From Oleiphilus sp. (GTDB taxonomy: Bacteria > Pseudomonadota > Gammaproteobacteria > Pseudomonadales > Oleiphilaceae): a stretch of 64,000 nt of DNA. Below the pieces are notes generated by a model, which was given only the letters and a program-made list of their open reading frames with translations, was not told where the DNA came from and did no database searches. The stretch covers positions 21,047-85,046 of the forward strand of contig PZPK01000019.1 in the NCBI GenBank assembly GCA_006212045.1, read 5' to 3'. Below, in pieces: positions 58,362 to 64,000 of the stretch. The number at the start of each line of letters is the position of its first letter. Within the stretch, counting starts at the first letter, position 1. A program made the position numbers and the translations under genes.

Positions 58362-59243
58362 ATGAGCGCGGTCACGGGTCTGTCTTTTCGCGACAGTGGC
58401 AAGCTGGGGCTACTGCTGTTGATCAGTCCCTTGCTGCTCTGGTTAAGCCTGTTTATTCTCTTGCCGCATGTCGATTTGGTGATGATCTCCCTGCGCGAGC
58501 GTGTGGCCGCTCGGGAGTATGCGTTCAGCTGGAGCAATTACACCGCGTTTTTTACCGAGCCCTTATACTGGCGCACCTTTATGCGCACCGCGGTCATGTC
58601 CATTCTGGCCACGGCGCTGACCTTGCTGATTGCCTTTCCGGTCGCCTTTTATATCGCCAAGATGGTCAGGGGCCGCTTCAAGGCCTTGCTCTTTGTGTTG
58701 TGCCTGATTCCTTTCTGGGTCAGTGAGCTGGTCAGAACCTATGGCTGGATGATACTGCTGCGTGAAACCGGTATTTTCAGCGGTCTGTTGCAATGGCTGG
58801 GCTGGGTCGATCAGCCCGTCGAGATGCTCTACAACGATGTCGCGATTATGGTGGGGCTGGTCTATACCTCCATGCTGTTCATGGTGGTGCCCTTGGTCAC
58901 GACACTTGAAGGGCTCGATGACAGCCTGATCGAGGCGGCCTACGATCTGGGTGGCTCGCATTTTCGGGTGATATGGGATGTGGTCATTCCTCATGCCATG
59001 CCGGGGATTGTCAGTGGCTGTATCGTGGTTTTTATGCTGACGCTCGGGAACTACCTCACGCCGACCCTGTTAGGTGGCAAAGACAGTCTCTGGTTCACAG
59101 AGCAAATCTATACCCAGTTTATCACCCGGTTTAACTGGGAACAGGGCTCGGCCTTCGGCATGCTCTTATTGATTCTGTCCTCATTTATCGTATGGGCCGG
59201 GCTCAAACTCAGCCGCCAGTCCTTTACCAGGGTGATGACATGA
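58362..59243 (+). CDS. potB: Polyamine ABC transporter permease (PotB-like)
   Basis: Inner-membrane permease of 293 aa with six predicted helices. The EAA loop reads Glu-Ala-Ala-Tyr-Asp-Leu-Gly-Gly near residue 191. It starts 17 bases after the ATPase gene. The 3' end overlaps the next permease start by 4 bases. Confidence 0.93.
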   Translation: MSAVTGLSFRDSGKLGLLLLISPLLLWLSLFILLPHVDLVMISLRERVAAREYAFSWSNYTAFFTEPLYWRTFMRTAVMSILATALTLLIAFPVAFYIAKMVRGRFKALLFVLCLIPFWVSELVRTYGWMILLRETGIFSGLLQWLGWVDQPVEMLYNDVAIMVGLVYTSMLFMVVPLVTTLEGLDDSLIEAAYDLGGSHFRVIWDVVIPHAMPGIVSGCIVVFMLTLGNYLTPTLLGGKDSLWFTEQIYTQFITRFNWEQGSAFGMLLLILSSFIVWAGLKLSRQSFTRVMT

Positions 59244-60097
59244 TTCCCTCCATTCCCAGCAGCCGTTATTTCAGGGGGATCTACGCCACTTATGTTGTGC
59301 TGTTTTTTGTCTACCTGATTCTGCCGCTGGCAGTGGTGGCGGTGTTTTCCTTTAATGATTCCCTGTTTCCCTCGCTACCCTGGAACGGCGGTACACTGGA
59401 CTGGTTTCTGGGGGAGTCAGAGCCGCGACTGGGTATCTTTCACGACGATGAGCTGTTGGGAAGCATTGGTGTCTCGTTCTGGGTGGCGCTGGGTGTGACA
59501 CTACTGAGTCTTTCGCTGGCGACCTGCAATGCCTTTTTGTTCGAACGCCACGACTTCGCCGGTAAAGGTTTTCTGTATATGTTGATGCTCACACCTTTGG
59601 TGATTCCCGGTGTGATTTTGGGGGTATCGATTCTGATCTTCAGCAGTTCCATTGCCAACGGACTGGAAGATAATTACGGGCTGGAGATTGAATGGCTGCG
59701 GCCGGGTCTGCCACTGGTCATACTTGGGCAGTTTGCCTTTATCACCACCATTGCAACTTTGGTGATCTCTGCGCGTTTGAGGCGCTTTGATCATTCATTA
59801 GAGGAGGCGGCATTGAATCTCGGGGCCTCCCGGCTGGCCGTCGTGCGCACCATCACCCTGCCTTACTTAAGACCGGCGATTATCGGTGCGGGTATCGTGA
59901 CCTTCCTGATGTCCTTTGAAAACTTCAATACTACCTTGATGCTGGTAGGCTCCGACGCGCCCCTGACCATCGCCATGTTCGACCGTCTGCGCGAAGGCTC
60001 CACACCAGTGCTGAATGCCGTATCGGTGCTGTTGATGGTAGGCTCGGCCATACTTGGCTTGATCTCCCTGTTCGTGCAAAAGCCACGCGACGAATAG
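59240..60097 (+). CDS. potC: Polyamine ABC transporter permease (PotC-like)
   Basis: Second inner-membrane permease, 285 aa from ATG 59240 (4-base overlap with potB; an in-frame start at 59192 is rejected). The EAA loop reads Glu-Glu-Ala-Ala-Leu-Asn-Leu-Gly-Ala-Ser. It has an acidic stretch between helices 1 and 2 (about 50-75, Gly-Glu-Ser-Glu-Pro and His-Asp-Asp-Glu) longer than in E. coli PotC. Last transporter gene of the operon. Confidence 0.92.
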   Translation: MIPSIPSSRYFRGIYATYVVLFFVYLILPLAVVAVFSFNDSLFPSLPWNGGTLDWFLGESEPRLGIFHDDELLGSIGVSFWVALGVTLLSLSLATCNAFLFERHDFAGKGFLYMLMLTPLVIPGVILGVSILIFSSSIANGLEDNYGLEIEWLRPGLPLVILGQFAFITTIATLVISARLRRFDHSLEEAALNLGASRLAVVRTITLPYLRPAIIGAGIVTFLMSFENFNTTLMLVGSDAPLTIAMFDRLREGSTPVLNAVSVLLMVGSAILGLISLFVQKPRDE

Positions 60098-60250
60098 GTG
60101 CGATTCTGTCTGAAGCTACCAGTGAGGTGGCGACAAACTGATCCGGGCGCTCGTCCGCCGCGTAAGTTGGCAGGTAGAAAGCACAAAGGAACAAGCAAAA
60201 GTAAAGGCATGCGCTTGTTAAACTTCAGCCCATTGGATTAAGTTTGCCAG

Positions 60251-61162
60251 ATGCTCCCCCTGATTTATCACCCGAATTATTCCTGCCCGTTCCCGGAGGA
60301 TCACCGCTTCGTGATGAGCAAGTTCCGGCGACTGTTTGACTATTTGGAGGCTTCAGGATTGGTGTTGCCGGAACACCGTAATCTCTTTGCTCCCGACGTC
60401 GCTGATCTGCATACCCTGGCCATCGCGCACTGCCCGAATTATCTTGAAGATTTATTAGGCAACCAAGGCTGCCCGAAAGCCTGGCGCAGAGTAGGGCTGC
60501 CCTGGAGCGAGGGGCTGATCGAACGCACACTGACGGCACCCAATGGCACTCTGCTGGCAGCACGTCTGGCTTTGCAATATGGAATTGCCTGTCATCTGGC
60601 CGGCGGCACCCATCATGCGCACCGGGATTTTGGCAGCGGGTTCTGCCTGATCAACGATCTGGCCTATACCGCGTTGAGCTTGCTGGAAAACAGTGAGGTC
60701 GAACGTATTCTGATTTTCGATTGTGATGTGCATCAGGGTGATGGCACCGCAGCCATTCTGGTGGGTGTCAGCGGCGTGGTGACCTGCTCCATCCATTGCG
60801 AGAAAAACTTTCCGTTTCGGAAAGTGCAAAGTGATGTTGATATCGGGCTTCCCTTGCATATGGAAGATGATGCTTATCTGGAAATTGTCAGCAACACATT
60901 GGAACGATTGCTGTACCAGCTGGAACCGGATCTGGTGCTGTATGATGCCGGGGTCGATGTCTGGGAACATGATGCACTCGGCAAACTCAATATCACTTGG
61001 CAGGGGATTGAACAAAGAGACCACCTTGTACTCGAAACCTGCCTGAGCCGGGGCACCCCGATCGCGACCGTGATCGGCGGCGGTTACGATCAGGATCATG
61101 CGCGGCTGGCACGCCGCCATGCTATTGTGGTTGAACAGGCGCATGCCCTAGTGAATCAATAG
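60251..61162 (+). CDS. Histone deacetylase-superfamily amidohydrolase
   Basis: Zinc-dependent deacetylase-like protein, 303 aa. The active site is intact: His121-His122, zinc ligands Asp159 and His161 (Asp-Cys-Asp-Val-His-Gln-Gly-Asp-Gly) and Asp236, and the catalytic Tyr in Gly-Gly-Gly-Tyr near 277-280. Bacterial members remove acetyl groups from acetylpolyamines, acetoin-related or other small substrates, or proteins. Position about 150 bases after a polyamine importer, same strand, suggests an acetylpolyamine substrate; this is inference. Confidence 0.9.
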   Translation: MLPLIYHPNYSCPFPEDHRFVMSKFRRLFDYLEASGLVLPEHRNLFAPDVADLHTLAIAHCPNYLEDLLGNQGCPKAWRRVGLPWSEGLIERTLTAPNGTLLAARLALQYGIACHLAGGTHHAHRDFGSGFCLINDLAYTALSLLENSEVERILIFDCDVHQGDGTAAILVGVSGVVTCSIHCEKNFPFRKVQSDVDIGLPLHMEDDAYLEIVSNTLERLLYQLEPDLVLYDAGVDVWEHDALGKLNITWQGIEQRDHLVLETCLSRGTPIATVIGGGYDQDHARLARRHAIVVEQAHALVNQ

Positions 61163-61215
61163 TCTTTTGCGCAGTGGGCAGATAGCGCCAACGTTAAACC
61201 AATGAGAATGCAGCC

Positions 61216-61818
61216 ATGACAGCATCAAACCCAATGAATATTCTGCAGCAAGTGCGTGAAACGGCGCTATCGCAGCGCGATCCGAATTCCCGCTACTGCA
61301 CGCTTGCGACCCTGGAACAACAGGCACCCTTGCAGGTGCGTACCCGCACGCTGGTCGTCCGGGACGTGAGCAGTGAGGCCTGTCTGCTGTTTGTGAATCG
61401 CAGTGCACAAAAGAATTTGGGTGATCTGCCGGACGCAAGCGTTGAGGTGCTGTTTTTCTATCCCACCTTGATGGCGCAATTTCGCTTGCGTGGTTCCCTG
61501 AGTCTGATGTCAGCCAGCGCGCTTGAACCACACTGGCAACACAAACCTTATGAGGCGAAGTTGCTGGATCATTTTTATCAGGACTACCAGCCCCAGAGCG
61601 CCACGCTTGAAAGCCGCGATGCGCTGGAGCAGGGTATTTCCGAGCTGAAGAAACGTTATCCTGATCCGGATTCCGTGCCCTTTACAGAGAATGCTCTGGG
61701 CTTGCTGATCACTGCTGATTATCTGGAAGTCTGGCAGGGCATGGATAGTGGTATTCATGATCGCAGGCTTTTTACGAGGGCAGATGCCGTCTGGAAGGCG
61801 CAGGCGCTGGTGCCTTGA
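61216..61818 (+). CDS. Pyridoxamine 5'-phosphate oxidase-family flavoprotein
   Basis: A 200-aa split-barrel FMN-binding protein resembling plant/cyanobacterial-type PNPOx-like proteins (Arg-Tyr-Cys-Thr-Leu-Ala-Thr near 24-30; Arg-Thr-Leu-Val-Val-Arg-Asp near 43-49; Glu-Val-Trp-Gln-Gly near 174-178). It lacks a full PdxH C-terminus, so true PdxH activity is uncertain. In the same direction as the deacetylase gene, 53 bases downstream. Confidence 0.82.
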   Translation: MTASNPMNILQQVRETALSQRDPNSRYCTLATLEQQAPLQVRTRTLVVRDVSSEACLLFVNRSAQKNLGDLPDASVEVLFFYPTLMAQFRLRGSLSLMSASALEPHWQHKPYEAKLLDHFYQDYQPQSATLESRDALEQGISELKKRYPDPDSVPFTENALGLLITADYLEVWQGMDSGIHDRRLFTRADAVWKAQALVP

Positions 61819-61913
61819 TCCACATGACTGGTATAGAAGCCTGAGGGTTTGGGCGATCTGATTGCAGCCGGTTTGCGTAAAACCAGAACAGGGCAGCAAT
61901 CAAGGCAGGGCAG

Positions 61914-62264
61914 ATGACAACCAACAATTCCACCGGTAAAGACACACTCTATTACGACGGCAGCTGCCCCTTGTGCACGGCAGAAGTCTGTAAGCTTGCC
62001 AAATATACCGGGGATCAGCTGAACCTGCAGGATATTCATGCGCTTGAAACACAGGAACAAAGCGAAGCGCTGCCAGACAAACAGGTCTTGCTCGACCGTT
62101 TGCATCTAAAGACCGCGAACGGCGACTGGCTGGTTGGCGTAGAAGCCAATGTACGCGCCTGGCAGCATACTCCGTTTGCCGGATTCTGGCGTATTCTGAA
62201 CTGGCCGGTGATTCGCGTGTTCAGCAAGGCGGCTTATGAGATTTGGTTGAAGCTGCGGAAGTGA
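61914..62264 (+). CDS. DCC-family thiol-disulfide oxidoreductase-like protein (DUF393)
   Basis: The 116-aa protein carries the defining motif Tyr-Tyr-Asp-Gly-Ser-Cys-Pro-Leu-Cys with Cys18 and Cys21, plus the helical C-terminal part (Phe-Trp-Arg-Ile-Leu-Asn-Trp-Pro-Val). The fold is thioredoxin-like; function is mostly untested. Last plus-strand gene before the repeat region. Confidence 0.88.
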   Translation: MTTNNSTGKDTLYYDGSCPLCTAEVCKLAKYTGDQLNLQDIHALETQEQSEALPDKQVLLDRLHLKTANGDWLVGVEANVRAWQHTPFAGFWRILNWPVIRVFSKAAYEIWLKLRK

Positions 62265-62625
62265 ATGGATGGGTTCAAAGGTAGGGCGGGTATGGGGTCA
62301 GCGCGAAAGGTATTGATTTTGGGAGGGGGTTTTGAATGGATTTTGGGAGGGGGTCTGGGAGGGGGTCAGAGCCCTTTGAATTTTGTTAGGAACCACCTCC
62401 CTTCGGTTTATCAGATGTTCATTTGCCTTGATGCAAACGAAACAAAAATAAAGCGCCCACAGAGGGCTGCTGCGCATTTCCCTCCGGACAGCAACTAAAA
62501 TGGGAGGCACTTTGAACTCGCCTGCGGCTCAAACAAAAAATGCCTCTTGATCCATTTTCAGTTTTGACACTCCGGCCATCTGTGAAGGAGCGAACGGTCG
62601 GCATTTCGGGCAAAAGAGGGCATCG
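62265..62625. other. Gene-free stretch filled by a structured repeat
   Basis: These 361 bases between two convergent genes show no supportable gene. They hold G-rich tandem repeats (62321-62365), most of a repeat element with inverted ends (62362-62645) and a large imperfect hairpin (62484-62575). Confidence 0.6.
62321..62365 (+). repeat. Three GGGAGGGGG tracts (G-rich tandem repeat)
   Basis: Identical GGGAGGGGG tracts occur at 62321-62329, 62345-62353 and 62357-62365. The first two sit in a 14-base direct repeat, TTTTGGGAGGGGGT. Such a run of G tracts could form a G-quadruplex on the plus strand. Confidence 0.85.
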
Positions 62626-62645
62626 CTATAAACGGCTCTGACCCC
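62362..62645. repeat. MITE/REP-like element with 12-base inverted ends and internal hairpin
   Basis: GGGGTCAGAGCC at 62362-62373 is repeated exactly, inverted, at 62634-62645. Inside, arms at 62484-62509 and 62541-62575 pair imperfectly (CCGGA with TCCGG; CAACTAAAATGG-GAGGCA with TGCCTC-ttgat-CCATTTTcAGTTtTG). A 13-base direct repeat, ACCCCTTTGCTCT, lies at the right edge (62641-62653 and 62656-62668). The same 12-mer is in the left end of the IS4 relic at 54236-54247. No transposase is encoded. Confidence 0.65.
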
Positions 62646-63783
62646 TTTGCTCTGGACCCCTTTGCTCTCGAGTTGTAGGTCTTTCGGGGTTGCCGAAATG
62701 GGGCTCGGGCAACCTGCCGAGAAAAATGTCTAATAGCTGTTGATCAGGAGTGGCAGCGAAATGATGGTCAATCTGTTCCAGCCAGTGCGCGCGCTGCGTC
62801 ATCTTTTGCTCTGCCTTTCCCATCGCGAGTTTGCAGGCATGGTTATAGTGTTGTAGCGCCTGCGCTACACTCTCGTTTCGTTGTAAACAACGCGCCAGGG
62901 TGAAGGCCATGGTAAAGGCATTGGTAACGCCTTGGCCGGAGCTGAAGTGGAAAGCAAATGCAGCATCGCCCACCAAGGCATTATTACGATGATGCAGACA
63001 GTCGATGCTATTGGTGTTGAAACGGTACCAGGGCAGGCCGGCCGATTTAAGCGCCATTCTATCGCCATTCTGGCTCAGGATGCTGTTCAGATAGGGAATT
63101 GCCTGTTCCGGTGTTTTGCCTTGAAACTTACCGGAGTTCAGGCAGGCCTCAGTCATTTCGATAATCACTATTTGGCGGTAAGGGGTCAGCGGGTAGGAGG
63201 TGAGCATCACCACGCCTTCCGGCGCCCGGAAGGCGTAAAAGCACGCTTCGGTCCTGCATTGGGGTGATTCATTGATAAACCAGGAATAATGAAGACCCAA
63301 TGTCTCGGTTCTGGCACCCAATTGCCGGGCATGCTGTTCGCGCACGACACTGCGAACGCCGTCCGCTCCAATTACCAGATCGAAATCCTTCTTAAGTGCA
63401 TTCAGATCCTGTTTGTTTATGCACTGTTGTATGGTTTTGATGCCTGCGTTGCGAGCCATTTCGCCCAGATAATGCAACAGTGCAGGGCGCGAGACACTGA
63501 AGCCGGTCGTGAAAGGCAGCAGGCGGCTATCGTTGTGGGTTTTGTATAAGGCTTTGTTGATGACTTGAGGAGCAGAGTTTGCGAACAGGCGCGTCTGAAA
63601 ACCAGGGTCAAGTTTGTTCAGAAGATTGATGCCCAGTTGTTGCAGGGTATAACCAAGCCCTTTTGAATGGGCCGAAAGGCCTTGCGCTTCGAATATCGTG
63701 ATTTCACTTTTTCTGCGTGCGTGCTTGATGGCGTTGGCAAGGTACAAACCGGATGGCCCCCCGCCAATGACTGCTACTTTCAT
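62626..63783 (-). CDS. FAD-dependent monooxygenase
   Basis: Group A flavin hydroxylase of about 385 aa (ATG 63783; frame opens at 63804). The FAD motif Gly-Gly-Gly-Pro-Ser-Gly is at 7-12. The Asp-Gly motif reads Val-Ile-Gly-Ala-Asp-Gly-Val-Arg-Ser, and the second FAD motif Gly-Asp-Ala-Ala-Phe-Ala-Phe-His-Phe-Ser-Ser-Gly-Gln-Gly. The last 13 or so residues (Arg-Glu-Gln-Arg-Gly-Pro-Glu-Gln-Arg-Gly-Gln-Ser-Arg-Leu) and the stop are encoded by the right end of the repeat element, so the native tail was probably different. Substrate unknown. Confidence 0.85.
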   Translation of the reverse strand: MKVAVIGGGPSGLYLANAIKHARRKSEITIFEAQGLSAHSKGLGYTLQQLGINLLNKLDPGFQTRLFANSAPQVINKALYKTHNDSRLLPFTTGFSVSRPALLHYLGEMARNAGIKTIQQCINKQDLNALKKDFDLVIGADGVRSVVREQHARQLGARTETLGLHYSWFINESPQCRTEACFYAFRAPEGVVMLTSYPLTPYRQIVIIEMTEACLNSGKFQGKTPEQAIPYLNSILSQNGDRMALKSAGLPWYRFNTNSIDCLHHRNNALVGDAAFAFHFSSGQGVTNAFTMAFTLARCLQRNESVAQALQHYNHACKLAMGKAEQKMTQRAHWLEQIDHHFAATPDQQLLDIFLGRLPEPHFGNPERPTTREQRGPEQRGQSRL

Positions 63784-63817
63784 ACTTCCTGACTCTGACT
63801 GCATGTGCGGTAACTAT

Positions 63818-63837
63818 ACATCGTATATATACAATGT
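63818..63837. promoter_or_regulatory. 20-base palindrome upstream of the monooxygenase (candidate operator)
   Basis: ACATCGTATATATACAATGT is symmetric at 18 of 20 positions and ends 35 bases upstream of the monooxygenase start on the minus strand. The TTGTATA-TATACRA core recalls GntR-type operators (TTGTATACAA), but no regulator gene is visible in the window. Confidence 0.5.
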
Positions 63838-63888
63838 GAAGATGATGCTTCATGTAAACTTTCAGATTGGTGACTCAGGCACCAGTTT

Positions 63889-64000
63889 TTAGGTGATAAA
63901 GGAGGAAAAGGGGTCACCCATAAGTCGCTCTCTGTCAATGGCACATAGTTGATCGAAGTACTCATTGGGTACCCTTTTTCTTAGCTCTTTTATTTCAGTC
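63889..64000 (-). CDS. C-terminal fragment of an unidentified gene, cut by the window edge
   Basis: A minus-strand frame enters from the edge and reads Thr-Glu-Ile-Lys-Glu-Leu-Arg-Lys-Arg-Val-Pro-Asn-Glu-Tyr-Phe-Asp, then through Leu-Met-Gly-Asp-Pro-Phe-Ser-Ser-Phe-Ile-Thr to TAA at 63889. The charged, helix-like composition looks like a real C-terminus. I cannot assign a family. It would be in the same direction as the monooxygenase. Confidence 0.4.
   Translation of the reverse strand, partial: TEIKELRKRVPNEYFDQLCAIDRERLMGDPFSSFIT

Noticed and set aside
62265..62498. Open frame across the G-rich repeat
   Set aside because: The translation is a Gly-rich product of the GGGAGGGGG tandem tracts, so it is repeat-derived rather than a gene.

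Overview
The window comes from the chromosome of a motile, moderate-GC gammaproteobacterium. The purB-hflD-mnmA-nudix-rluE block, the cspD/clpS-clpA/infA/bpt-aat/trxB neighbourhood, a CyaB-type (MASE2) adenylate cyclase, and flagellar rod-hook genes behind a sigma-54 promoter all point to the Pseudomonas/Oceanospirillales side of the class. The species cannot be named from this sequence. I saw no rRNA or tRNA gene, no CRISPR array and no prophage.

Layout. 1-2.6 kb (minus): a ferric-iron ABC importer (permease cut by the window edge, then its binding protein) under a Fur-box-like site. 2.8-10 kb: an unknown lipoprotein, a degenerate HD-GYP protein, an ABC-2 exporter pair, queF, a cyaB-like cyclase and a nitroreductase. 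10.2-22.6 kb (plus): one unbroken flgBCDEFGHIJKL run. 22.7-26.5 kb: glutathione peroxidase, an unknown membrane coiled-coil protein and malate synthase G. 26.7-33.3 kb (minus): a GNAT protein with an extra domain, a ribosomal oxygenase, then purB, hflD, mnmA, a Nudix hydrolase and rluE. 33.5-39.9 kb: a protein-quality-control cluster in which Bpt and Aat attach N-degrons and ClpS-ClpA reads and unfolds them, with cspD, infA and trxB. 40-43.3 kb (minus): a tightly overlapping agmatine-to-putrescine operon that also carries a MoxR ATPase. 43.3-45.3 kb: a LolC/E-type permease and LolD. 45-54 kb: mixed accessory genes (sulfotransferase, SRAP protein, solute-binding-like protein, lipoprotein, AraC plus VOC pair, BCCT transporter, exonuclease plus DUF294 signalling pair). 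54.2-55.1 kb: an internally deleted IS4-type element. 55.2-64 kb: a small two-repeat secreted protein, a polyamine ABC importer followed by a histone-deacetylase-like amidohydrolase, a PNPOx-like protein, a DCC-family protein, a structured repeat element, an FAD monooxygenase whose last codons lie in that repeat, and a partial gene at the edge.

Polyamine handling recurs: agmatine is converted to putrescine by AguA/AguB, polyamines are imported by a Pot-type transporter, and an adjacent deacetylase homologue could act on acetylated polyamines. Both ABC importers carry an intrinsic-terminator-like hairpin just after the binding-protein gene, which fits making more binding protein than membrane components.

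Nothing here is clearly a new defence or biosynthetic system. The signals best worth a second look are a matching inserted domain in FlgE and FlgK, the small secreted tandem-repeat protein, the repeat element that supplies the stop codon of the monooxygenase, the shared 12-base end of that repeat and the IS4 relic, the HD-GYP protein with replaced metal ligands, and the MoxR ATPase without its usual partners.
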